Assembly: GCA_025084515.1 (NCBI GenBank)
Contig: JAJAGP010000242.1
Span: 300,976 to 364,975, forward strand
Direction of reading: 5' to 3'
Source of the DNA: Ancistrus triradiatus
Lineage: Eukaryota; Chordata; Actinopteri; Siluriformes; Loricariidae
Length of the DNA stretch: 64,000 nucleotides
Shown here: piece by piece, positions 11,450-21,464 of the stretch
Layout: every line of letters begins with the position of its first letter
How positions within the stretch are numbered: the stretch's first letter is position 1
Translations under genes and position numbers: made by a program
Notes under the pieces: generated by a model
What the model was told of the DNA's origin: nothing
What the model saw: only the letters and a program-made list of their open reading frames with translations
The model's database searches: none

Positions 11450-12801
11450 CCTAAAACATCATCAGATTTTCACACAAGAACCCAGTTAAACAAATGAGAC
11501 AAAAGTATTATAATTTCTCATTTATTTATTGAGGAAAATGATCCAATATTGCATATTAGTGAGAGGCAAAAGTATGTGAACCTTTGATTTCAGTATCTGG
11601 TGTGTCCCTTCTGTGCAGCAATAACTGCAACTAAACGTTTCCTGTAACTGTTGATCAGCCCTGCACACCGGCTTTGAGGAATTTTAGCCCATTCCTCCGT
11701 ACAGAACAGCTTCAGCTCTGGGATGTTGGTGGGTTTCCTCATATTAACTGCTCACTTCAGGTCCTTCCACAACATTTCGATTGGACTAAGGTCAGGACTT
11801 TGACTTAGCCATTCCAAAACATTAACTTTATTCTTCTAACGACTTGTGTGTTTAGGGTTGTTGTCTTGCTGCATGACCCACCTTCTCTTGAGATTCAGTT
11901 CATGGACAGATGTCCTGACATTTTCCTTCAGAATTCTCTGATATAATTCAGAATTCATTGTTCCATCAATGATGGCAAGCCGTCCTGGCCCAGATGCAAC
12001 AAAACAGGTCCAAACCATGTTATTACCATCACCATGTTTCACAGATGGGATAAGGTTCTTATGCTGGAATGCAGTGTTTACCTTTCTCCAAACATAACAC
12101 TTCTCTTTTAAACCAAAAAACTCTATTTTGGTCTCATCCGTCCACAAAGCATTCTTCCAATAGCCTTCTGGCTTGTCCACGTGATCTGTAGCAAACTGCA
12201 GACGAGCAGCAATGTTCTTTTTGGAGAGCAGTGGCTTTTCTCGTTGTGACCCTGCCATGCACACATTAGCCAATGTTTTAGAGGCATTCAGTTGCTTAGA
12301 AGTTATGCTGGGGTCCTTTGTTACCACACCAGCTATCACACACCTTGCTCTTGGAGTGATCTTTGTTGGTGGACCACTCCTGGGGAGGGTAACATTGATC
12401 TTGAATTTCCTCCATTTGTACACAATCTGTCTGACTGTGGATTGGTGGAGTCCAAACTCTTTAGAGATGGTTTTGTAACCTTTTCCAGTCTGATGAGAAA
12501 TCTCAGAAATCTCCTTTGTTCGTGCCATGATACACTTCAACAAACATGTATTGTGAAGAGTAGACTTTGATATATCTCTGTTCCTTAAAACAAACACCTG
12601 ACTCTAATTTCACCTTAAAATCCTAGAGTTGCACATATATTTGCCACTCACTAATATGTAATATTGGATAATTTCCCTCAGTGTCCTTGTTTAACTGGGT
12701 TCTCTTTATCTACTTTTAGGACTTGTGTGATAAGCTGATGATGTTTTAGGCCATATTTATTCAGAAATATAAAGGGTTCACAAACTTTAAAGCACCACAG
12801 T
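11450..12801 (-). mobile_element. Tc1 family A, copy 2b: inverted right half of the composite
   Basis: Begins inside a terminal repeat (CCTAAAACATCATCAGATTT) in head-to-head contact with copy 2a and ends with AAACTTTAAAGCACCACAG followed by TA. It has the longest open transposase frame of family A in the window. Confidence 0.87.
11836..12597 (-). pseudogene. Tc1 transposase pseudogene, longest open frame of family A (253 codons)
   Basis: The true start is probably MARTKEISEIS at 12528. In order: a paired-like helix-turn-helix (GKGYKTISKEFGLHQSTVRQ), LPRSGPPTKITPRAR, LWTDETKIEFFGL with the first Asp, GPGRLAIIDGTMNSELYQRI and MQQDNNPKHTSR with the second Asp. A short deletion then brings in a stop, and the third acidic motif (SPDLSPIEMLWKDL, near 11770) is out of frame. 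A small deletion inside the DNA-binding half has also removed the VHESTIRRTL segment. Confidence 0.9.
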
Positions 12802-12850
12802 ATACTCTCTCTAACCTATAACTATATAAACTGGTTCACATTCACTTGCT
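12802..12850 (+). repeat. Dispersed repeat H, right part
   Basis: Continues repeat H after the Tc1 composite: TATACTCTCTCTAACCTATA, AACTGGTTCACATTCACT, as in the uninterrupted copy near 60172-60220. Confidence 0.75.
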
Positions 12851-13124
12851 GAGTCTGATTCACTCTACTAATCACCTGTTCTACCACATCCCAAAGGTGT
12901 TCTATTAGACTATAGTTCACAGACTGGGAAGATCACTGACCTCATTCTCAAATTCATGAAACCAGTTTCAGATGACTTTAACTTTGGGACCTGGAGCATT
13001 ACCATGAAGGGATGCACATGGTCAGCAACAATACTCAAATACTGTAGGTTGTAGCATTCAAGTGCTGGTTGATTGGTATAAACAGGCAGAAGGTATAAAA
13101 GTATGTAGTATATCTAAAGTGCAT

Positions 13125-13345
13125 CAGTGCTTAAAGAACATTTATTATCATAAAGGGTGTAATTAGTCCTGTTTAATTTGCTGAAAAATCACTTTACTAA
13201 GTATTGAATAATATTTGAATAGTAGTAATCTGTCGCTACTGATGCATTTTGGCTGCAATCACATACATCATAATAAATATCATGTATCGTGAAAATATCT
13301 TTAAATATCATGATATAGTATTTTTACCATATCGCCCATCCCTAC
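13125..13345 (+). mobile_element. Small non-autonomous DNA element, ATATCGCCCA family, copy 2
   Basis: Ends ACCATATCGCCCATCCCTAC. The internal match to 59125-59425 includes GTGCTTAAAGAACA, AAAATCACTTT and CTACTGATGCA. Confidence 0.5.
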
Positions 13346-13689
13346 ATTCCAAGTCTTAAATTTCAAACGTGAAGAGACTGTACTTCAACTGTTTAGGCTT
13401 CATAACACTGAACTTATCACACAATAATCAAACTATTAGAGCATAGTAAGGTCCAGAAATATGTAAGCTAGTAATTTAGTGCTTAGTGAGCAGGACTGCT
13501 AACTGACTGACTTGGACTACATCCCAGTGAAACGTACGAGTACCTAAAATGATCATTACAGGGCTGCAAGTCCAGGAAGAGAAAATGACATTTAATTTCA
13601 TGATCTATCAGACTGAAACTCTGAAAGCTGGTAGACCTCTGGCGAGCTGGAAACCAGATGAAGATTGCCTGCCTGTTGCAACACAATCT

Positions 13690-14212
13690 GAGCTTGTGTT
13701 CCAGTACCAGTTCCAGCCCCACACTCCCTCCACTTCAGCTCCAATCAAGTTGTTTCCATCATCAGCTCCAGCCCCATCAAGTCTGGGCCACACCAGCAGC
13801 CAGTAACTCTCTCACTCCTCTTCAATATCCAAAAGTAATTCTGTGTATTGGACAAAATGTGAATTTTTTTATATTATTTTATTCAATATTTGATTTACCT
13901 GTTAATATTTACTTAGTTTCTGTTTTTTGAACTATTAATTCAGACTTATTTGACTAGAAAAATTTGTTTCATTCTTACAAATATCATCTAAGCTGCCCAA
14001 GGAGGATGGATCCCTTTTTTGAGCATTGGTCCTCCCAAGGTCTCTTCCTTATAACATTTAAGGAGTTTTTCCTTGCCACTGTTGCCACTAGCCTTGCTCA
14101 ATTTGGGATTGGACGTAGATATTAGAAGATAATCTAAAATTGTAAAGCTGCTTTGAGACAATGCTCCATTGCAAAAGGTGCTACATAAATAAATCTCACT
14201 GACTTGACAAGC
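13690..14212 (+). repeat. Dispersed teleost repeat, CACCCAAGGAGG family, copy 1
   Basis: Similar to 29535-30045: CAGTTCCAGCCCCACAC, CATCATCAG.TCCAGCCCCA, CAGTAACTCTCTC, ATCATCTA.GC..CCCAAGGAGG, GAGTTTTTCCTTGCCACTGT, GCTTGCTCAATTTGGGATTG, TGCTCCATTG. The 3' half is a phrase I recognise as widespread in fish genomes. The 90-codon frames here are artefacts of the repeat. Confidence 0.7.
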
Positions 14213-15040
14213 CATGAAATGGAACCTAATGCACAATCCAATTTAGGTCAAGGCCGTCCAGTTCCGCCAGGTCCCGTTTCTGTGTTACACTGGGAATGGG
14301 TTCAAGGTTCTAGTCTTTCTGTCTTTGTCAGGTTAAAGACTGTAGCTTAAAGATCTGAGGTACCACAAGATCTGTGGCCCTTTGTGACAGGAATACACAA
14401 GAAATTAATTTAACTGATTAAGGTTCTGTGGAAAAACTACACAAAAAATAAAAATAATGCATATGGCCTTTAAGTGTCTCACTGAGCGAAGATGAACATC
14501 AGTCATGAGCCTTGCAAAGTTCAAATGCTATAGCATTTGGAAGAATGTCTTCTTTCACTGGATGAGCTTTGAAGACATACTGGATTCATCAAGGAATTAT
14601 GTCAGTAAGATTTAGACTACGTCATCAAGCTAATGGGAACGATGCATTAGTAGATGGTGTGGGGTGGAGGGTTCCCTTTTTTCCCTGGAGTCCCTGCCTT
14701 CCAAAAATGTCTGTGCTGTGGGACTACTTGCTGCTCTGCTATTAAAGATAACAGCAAGACAAAAGGATATTTCCAAATTGAAAGTGTATTTATAGATCCT
14801 GGTTAATCTAATGAGGGGAAAGATGCAAAAATGTTCCTAAGCCATTCTCGTGGGCATGGTTTGGTTTCCCACAAGGTACAAAAAGGCTGACAATGCTGAA
14901 GAACATAAAAAAAAAAAAATTAATGCACCTGACAGACACCCCACTTTTACTTAGCCTCAGTCCTTGTCCCATATTTCAGTATATGGTTCATACACCAAAC
15001 TGACATATTACTATGATATTCCTACTGCTTTGTTATCTAT
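14213..15040. other. No gene seen
   Basis: AT-rich sequence without long frames, splice-flanked conserved peptides or clear repeats. Confidence 0.4.
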
Positions 15041-15450
15041 AGTACTGTGCAAAAGACTTAGGCCACCATTAGATTTGCTGTTTTAGCAATGGTATTGCCA
15101 CCATATATAACATATTGACAACTGAATGCAAAAAACTTCAAACTTGGATTCATCACTCCCTTGTACTCTATTCCACGGATTGTCATTCCAATCTTTGTGA
15201 GCACTAGCATATCTTAGCCTTTTCACACTGTTCCACTTCCAGGGAAAAAAAGTGGTTTCTTGGCAGCTACCCTTCAAAAAGACCATTCCTGATCAAGCTT
15301 CTACGGACTGCAGTATTTTCAACTTGGCAGCCTGACAAAGCTGCTAGTGTAAGGGGAGGTCACACTAAATACTTGCCACAGTAGCCTATATAAGCTGTTT
15401 TTTCGAGGATGGAGGGGTTGTAGCTATTCTAATGGTGGCCTAAGACAGTA
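15041..15450 (-). mobile_element. Tc1 family D, internally deleted copy
   Basis: The left end TACTGTGCAAAAGACTTAGG and right end CTAATGGTGGCCTAAGACAG are inverted. A minus-strand fragment at about 15240-15130 retains HKDWNDNPWNRV and SDESKFEVF, the first catalytic Asp of a Tc1 transposase. Only about 410 of an expected 1.5 kb remain. Confidence 0.75.
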
Positions 15451-16351
15451 TTTTACTTCAGTACTTGCACAGCTTCTGTACTGACTGCAGGACACTGGCA
15501 TCCAAGATGTTTTTATAGTTAGTAGAATTCATTATTTCATTTATGTACACAACATTTCCAGGGTCACTGACTGCCACACTACTCCAATTACAAAGACTAC
15601 TAAAGCCACTCCCAACTGTTGTTCACCACAAGGTGTTCTATGTTCTAATGTGTCTTCTAGGGTGTCTTCTTTTTTTTTTAATCTTTGGGGACTGTGGACT
15701 TCCACATTTTACTGCAGAATGCATCTGCATGCATTATTATACATTCATTATACAATTATATTCTGTAACCTGAGTTAACTTGTTTTTATTTAGAAAAGCA
15801 TCAAAACATAGCGTAGTTTGACCAGAGGGCTCCAAAGTCTATATGGTAATGGTTACACAAATTGATATTGTGACTTTGGAATATATATGTGTTCATACTT
15901 GTAGTTCGGTTCACTTGGTCCGTTCAAAGGCAGAAAATTATATATCGTTTCATTTCAGTCCTGGTTAACGTTCACAATGACATTCTTGACATCAAACCAA
16001 AACATGCAAACAAAAGTCTACAATAAGGAAGACTAAGAATAAAGGTCCCAGACTGATTGGACAGTTTTTATGACATTTTGTGACCGAACTTCCTCAACAA
16101 CAGTGTGTGGTGGGCTAAACAATCTATTCAGGCGGTCTCGGTCCGTTCAAATGAACCTCACTAAAGGAGCAATCTCACCAGGGTTCGTTTTAATGGAAAC
16201 AACCTACGAATGCTTAAAAATTAAATTTATTGAATGTGCTGAAACAGCGTTTACATAAACATGGCACTGCAGAATAACGCCATTCATGGTGTGCATTGAG
16301 TACATTAAATTATGTTAAGGAAAATAATGGCACTGGACCCAAAATGCATTC
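15451..16351. other. No gene seen; possible ends of a small DNA element
   Basis: Near 15905 (GTTCGGTTCACTTGGTCCGT) and 16137 (GGTCTCGGTCCGTTCAAATG) the sequence resembles ends of fish hAT-like elements, but I could not pair them convincingly. Confidence 0.3.
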
Positions 16352-16625
16352 TTTCATTCATTTCCCATAGCTGCTTAATCCATTTCAGGCCAGCAGGGGG
16401 CTAGGCAGCATCACAGGATTTAGGGACCATCCTGGACAGAGTGCCAGTCCACACATGAACACACACATTGAGACATCGGTTGCCCTAACACATGTCTTTG
16501 GAATGTGGGAGGAAACTGGAGGACCTAAGCAAAGTAAACACAAGGAGAACATGCAAACTCCACACAGGCAGCAAGGATCTGGATTCACGATACTGAGATC
16601 AAGACTTATGCAAGTATCCACCATT
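16352..16625 (-). repeat. Dispersed teleost repeat with TCCGG/TTTCCTCCCAC motif, copy 1
   Basis: On the minus strand it reads GTTTGCATGTTCTCCTTGTG, TTTCCTCCCACATTCCAAAG, CTGTCCAGGATGGTCCCTAA. Related copies: 18800-19055 (plus), 25461-25641 (plus), 31540-31825 (plus). The phrase is widespread in fish genomes. Confidence 0.7.
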
Positions 16626-16638
16626 TAATATTTACATT

Positions 16639-16769
16639 TACAGCATTTAGCAGATGCCTTTATCCAGAGCGACTTATAATTGATACAATCTTACAATCCA
16701 AACTTGGGATTTGAACACTGGACCTTCTGGTCCATAGTCCAGTACCTTAGGTACCACTACCACAGTCCC
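16639..16769 (-). mobile_element. tRNA-derived SINE, minus-strand copy
   Basis: The minus strand shows the box B-like GGTCCAGTGTTCAAATCCC and the tail AAAGGCATCTGCTAAATGCT, as in the better copy at 29172-29360. Confidence 0.75.
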
Positions 16770-17399
16770 ACATTTAACGCCCATCCGATCAATGTCCATT
16801 AGCTTTAATGTCTGAGACCTTAAATATTACAATAGGAAATAAAATCCTGTCTTACATGCAACTAATTATTGCCTGAATTACAGAAAACTAGTGCAAGTGG
16901 ACTCCTGTGTCACCTGCTGACAGAAACGAGGATGGTGGTCTTGAATGCTGAAAGCAGCATGGTAACTTTCCTTTTTCATCCATTTTTTTTTCAACCAATA
17001 AACTTTCAAACTGCGGAAACCAGTCCTTTCTTGGACAAAAGTTTTTTTTGGTCTCACTTTCTTTATCCTCGATATAGTTTTTAATTTACCATAATGACAC
17101 AGCTTTTAATAACGTTATGATACCTGGCTAACTAGCAAGCTGTACCCAGTACAGTACACAGCGCTTCTAGCAATATTTACTATAATATTTTATATAATAT
17201 TTTACAACTTACTACAACAAACTGCTTTAAACAAACTGATAACCACTACAAATGTCATTGACCAATACACATGCTGTCACCAAGCCTTCAGTAAGGATAA
17301 GGGAGTACCAATGAATAGCATGTTTAAAAGTTAGGATACACAAATGACCACAATATTATGTATACTCTTCTGTCTTGTTATAGAAGGAGCGTAAAATAA
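16770..17399. other. Repeat H fragment (16770-16860), otherwise no feature
   Basis: ACATTTAACGCCCATCCGAT and TAAAATCCTGTCTTACA are a diverged piece of repeat H. The rest is AT-rich intron 1 of the DOCK9-like gene. Confidence 0.45.
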
Positions 17400-17960
17400 A
17401 GACGAAATTTGGGCTTACCACCAGCACCGAGGTCCGCACCACCTCGGACACGCTCTGCCGGAGCTCGGCTGCGGTGCCCGGTTTACTCAGAGCCCGAGTG
17501 AACTTCCTCGTCTCCGGCTGAAGCGCTGTAGCCATAGTCCGACCAGGTCCGCTTTAAACTGAACGACACATTTCGACCCGAATGGCTCGTAAATTTCCCT
17601 TCATCCTCATATAAGCACTGAAGGACGCCGCGCGCGCTCCTGTTTACCCTCCGTGTTGAACCTTAATCCACATCGGACCGCTGTTTGTTTTCGTTACAGA
17701 GGAGCAACGCTGTGTTCAGTAACGAGTCCGGACTCCCTGTAGATACTGTCAGTGTAATTAGAGTGTTTCAGCCGGTCTCTGACTGAATACGCCATTACAC
17801 CCTTTAACTTTCACACCCAGTGGCTACGTCCTAAACCGCATACCTGTAGTAACGTACTACATCCACAAACGCGGTTTTGGACGTGACCAGTCTCTCCGGT
17901 TTAAACTGCAGGCTGCACCACAGGACGTATGATGCGGCCGATATGGATATTAAAGGTGCA
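17400..17960. promoter_or_regulatory. CpG-rich block with the DOCK9-like promoter
   Basis: CG dinucleotides are dense here (for example gaccgctgt, cgccgcgcgcgc near 17626-17637, tgcggccgat), against sparse CG in the surrounding intergenic DNA. It covers the DOCK9-like first exon and about 420 bases upstream of its ATG. No TATA box is obvious at a suitable distance, which is usual for CpG-island promoters. The transcription start cannot be fixed from sequence alone. Confidence 0.6.
17419..17535 (-). CDS. First coding exon of a DOCK-D (zizimin) guanine nucleotide exchange factor, DOCK9-like
   Basis: The ATG at 17535-17533 sits in a strong context (A at -3, G at +4). 39 codons follow, ending at a perfect donor GTG|gtaagc. 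The peptide MATALQPETRKFTRALSKPG then TAAELRQSVSEVVRTSVLV matches, from memory of the family, the extreme N-terminus of DOCK9 and, less closely, DOCK11 (KFTRALSKPGTAAELRQSVSEVVR block). DOCK10 is more different. These proteins activate CDC42/RAC through a DHR2 domain and carry an N-terminal PH domain, none of which is in this exon. The rest of the gene must lie left of 17419. No further exon (the next should begin with the LDYENVI-type block) was recognised in 1-17418, in keeping with a long first intron. The exon lies in a CpG-rich block, as expected of a promoter-proximal exon. Confidence 0.75.
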
Positions 17961-18027
17961 GTGGGTGCGTTTTAATTCAGGACCCCGTTATATTGACTGT
18001 GAGTGACTGCCATTCTGTAGGCTACTA

Positions 18028-18509
18028 CAGTGGTGCTTGAAAGTTTGTCAACCCTTTAGAGTTTTCTATATTTCTGCATAAATATGACCTAAAACATCAT
18101 CAGATTATCACACAAGTCCTAAAAGTAGATAAAGAGAACCCAGTTAAACAAATGAAACAAAAATATTGTAATTGGTCATTTATTTATTGAGGAAAATGAT
18201 CCAATATTACATATTAGTGAGTGGGCAAAAGTATGTGGACCTCTAGGATTAGCATTTAATGTGAAGGTGATTAGAGGCGGGTGGGGCAGATACTGAAAGC
18301 AAAGGTTCACATACTTTTGCCATTCACTAATATCGGATAATTTTCCTTAATACATAAATGACCAAATATAATATTTTTGTCTCATTTGTTTAACTGGGTT
18401 CACTTTATCTACTTCTAGGACTTCTGTGAAAATCTGATTATGTTTTAGGTCATATTTATTCAGAAATAGAGACAATTCTAAAGGGTTCACAAACTTTCAA
18501 GCACCACTG
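18028..18509 (+). mobile_element. Tc1 family A, copy 3: terminal-repeat-only deletion product
   Basis: Flanked by TA (18026-18027 and 18510-18511). It contains both terminal repeats (CAGTGGTGCTTGAAAGTTTG ... CTTTCAAGCACCACTG) with almost the whole transposase gene deleted, making a 482-base miniature element that could still be mobilised in trans. Confidence 0.92.
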
Positions 18510-18779
18510 TACCTTCTTACTTTCTCAATTTCTGTGCTAAAACTGTAGTGGCATATAATTTTATACAAAGGTAAGCTATGTGGTTTTGAACTTGGACTTG
18601 TTTTTTCTGTACTTTCCAGGGATCATTAGGAGGAATTGAAGTCACCTTTAAGGATGGTGTGTCATTTATAATTGGTGTTATGGGTGCAGTCTGTGATTTT
18701 AAGCCAGCGTACTTCCTGTAATACCGGTATCCTACTCCCTTGTATTCTTGCACATGTCAATGGATGCATCCCCCCCATA

Positions 18780-19055
18780 TGGGCTATGCAGCTTGAACAT
18801 AAGGATGGCAAGGTGGCACAAGAGTTAGAAACTGAGTCCCGCCCTGGCCACTGCCTGTGTGGAGTTTGCAAGTTCTCATTGTTTTTTTTTCTTCCACATT
18901 CCAAAGAGATGCATTAGGTCAACTCCCTGGACAGGGCACCAGCCTATCGAAGGGTTCCGTAAGCCATCCAACCTTCACATTACAAGCTCCATCAGAGAAC
19001 CCAGGTCCTCGGGATCTGACATATTCACAGCTGCCTCTCACCACCTAGCCACTAG
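18780..19055 (+). repeat. Dispersed teleost repeat, copy 2, degenerate
   Basis: Contains CTGTGTGGAGTTTGCAAGTT, CTTCCACATTCCAAAGAGAT and CCCTGGACAGGGCACCAGCC, matching the dispersed repeat at 16352-16625 in the opposite orientation. Confidence 0.6.
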
Positions 19056-21230
19056 AGCCGGCACATTTCATTTTAGGTTTATGTAACTGTTCATGCCCAC
19101 AGCCCCCCGTTTCCAGCATTCCAGATTATATCCCTGGTTTTCTCTCTATTTTTGGGAGAAGTTTTTGTTCATCTCTACTGTAAATCAAAAGTTTAGGCCC
19201 CTCACTTTATAGGAGGGAAGCAGAGGCTATGGATAGAGGTAAAATGCCATTCAGAAAGTCATCTACATCTGTTATGTTACAATGATACACATTCACTCAG
19301 TGTGAATAAGATTTACCAGGTTTCATTTTCAGATCATCAATTGTTGTAACAGCGTATTTGGATAGGGGACTAAAATACCTCATACATTATAGCAGGAATT
19401 TGGATAATGGGAGTTCAGATAGCAGAGTTTGTCCAGAGATGTTATATAAGGCAGAAACTGGTCATTGGTTGAAATATGAATGGGACGTCTCATAAAGGCC
19501 AGTGTGGCAACTGTAGTACAGAAGCCCCATCCTGTCATTAGGGGGGGAAAAACTCAACCATCATATAAGTAAATGTGTTAAACTCAAGAGTGCAAGTAAG
19601 TTATATAATTTTTGTCAGATTATACCTGATTCTAAATATGCATTTTAAACGATAATTTCTCTTTCAGTTTCGAATATATAGTTCTCTCCCCATCAAGGAG
19701 ATAGGAGTCTGGTCTTGTATGGTTGGAAATAACTGCCTGGTGGTGTTACCAAGATGGCAACGGAGTGAAAAGACTTATAATGACTTTGGTTTGTCTTGTT
19801 TATTCACTTGCTCCTGTAAGAATGAGTTAGAACTCGTTGCCAGACCTATACCATTTTATAATGATCTATGCTATTATGGCCATTAAAGATAGGCCAGTGA
19901 GCATTATGCCAAGAGATTTTTGAATTAATCACAATTTCCAAATGAAAGAGCTATTTATAGACATTAAAGGTGACTGTTTATAAACCTGTGCATGGAAAAG
20001 GGCAGTCAGACCACTGGTGCATATATAAGCTTAGATTAGAAAAGAATCAGTGGCTGTCTTTAAATCTCTTAGAGAATCACCATCTAACCCTCACCCTCCT
20101 ACATTTGTAGATGTGTGGTAGGAAGGGAACCAACTTGAAAGGCACTATTTAAATATAATGTATTATTATTACTATTATTGTTGTTATTATTATTATTATC
20201 ATTATTAATTAGAAATAAGCCTTTCAGTCCTGAATGTATTTTAATGAAGCAAAACTCATTTATGTGCAATAAGTTTGTTTAGAGATTCATTGTTTAGAGA
20301 AATATTTCAGTAGATCAATTTTCAGCAGGCAAAAACCTTTTCAAGTGCAATTTCCAACATGATTCCAAATGATTAAAAAAATTAGAAATTACGTAACAGG
20401 CTAAGGATGTAAATTTTATTTCAATGATGCAGGAGAAATAAACAGTAAAATATCTTAAGAGCAATTTTTCAGCGTAGTTGCCAAATATGCTACCGAAAGT
20501 ACTGTTGTATTAAATGTATATGTGAACTACAGGGTTTAGAATGTTCATACCACGAATGGCCTGTAGATGGCACTCTATATAAGGGCGTTGTTTTAGTAAG
20601 TACAATGAGTACGGTGTGATCTCGTCTAACAGAATCTTACTTGAGAAACATAGTGGAGATGTGAATATGAATGTGCACTGCAGTCATTAAATACGTGTTA
20701 CTGGTCTAATTGTAGAGTCTGTTACATTAGGTTTACAAGAACGTGTTGAGCGTTAAGTAGAGTTTTATCGTAAAGCAGAATAAATGGGCAACTTCAGTGA
20801 ATAACCAAAGTAAATCAAGCCAAATATTCTTCAGAAATAGTTACTTACTGTAGGTGTCTTTACAAACAAGCTATGAATAATTATGCCACCGAATGGAGGA
20901 GGTGTGTACAATACTTTATTATGTACCAATTGGAACGGTATAAAATAAAATGTCAGTTGGTTCTGGTGACCGTAGGCAGTGGACCAAACCACTGTGAGGA
21001 ATATGACAATGAGAGGGTGCCCCCTTCTGGTCACAGTGTTCTATACAGTATAGAATTCAGAACTACAGGTGGAAATAAGCCACATATGCAAGTCTCAAGT
21101 TACTGTGGTAATACTCAAGCAACTCCACTCAAGCCCCTGCTATAAGTCATTCAAGTGTCAAGAAATTATGACATTTAAATCAGCCAAGCGGTGGTCATAA
21201 AGAGCTGAATATCTTAAACTTAGCTATCTT
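19056..21230. other. Intergenic, no gene seen; (TTA)n at 20158-20210
   Basis: Apart from an imperfect TTA/ATT trinucleotide run (20158-20210) I recognise nothing. The 90-codon frame at 20873-21145 shows no family resemblance and its codon pattern is unremarkable. Confidence 0.45.
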
Positions 21231-21282
21231 TTGGGCTACTGGTTGACTAGGCAAAAAGTTAGCTTAAAAGACAGTCACGTAC

Positions 21283-21385
21283 CTTTCTTTGTGGGGTTTG
21301 TAGTGACTGGAGAAGTTGGACGTCGTGGTGGTGGCTTCAATGTTATGGGCTTCTTCCTATGCTTGTCTCTGCTGGTTTTTGCCAT
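21283..21385 (-). CDS. Candidate short first coding exon, product unknown
   Basis: An ATG with A at -3 and G at +4 opens 34 codons that end at a strong donor AAAG|gtacgt. The peptide MAKTSRDKHRKKPITLKPPP then RRPTSPVTTNPTKK is basic and proline-rich. It lies outside the flanking repeat, whose copy-to-copy similarity stops near 21465. The exon ends one base into a codon, so it cannot splice in frame to whatever follows the DOCK9-like exon, which ends on a codon boundary. It is therefore not an alternative DOCK start using the same second exon. I do not recognise the protein and found no convincing second exon. It may be a chance reading frame. Confidence 0.25.
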
Positions 21386-21464
21386 GTTGAAACAAAATCA
21401 CCCAATCATGCTTTAAAAACATAAAAAATCCAAAAAAAAACAAGTCATTTTGAGTCATCTTTCT

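Noticed and set aside
20873..21145. 90-codon frame as a possible small gene
   Set aside because: No conserved motif, no splice signals that extend it, and an ordinary composition for random sequence of this length.
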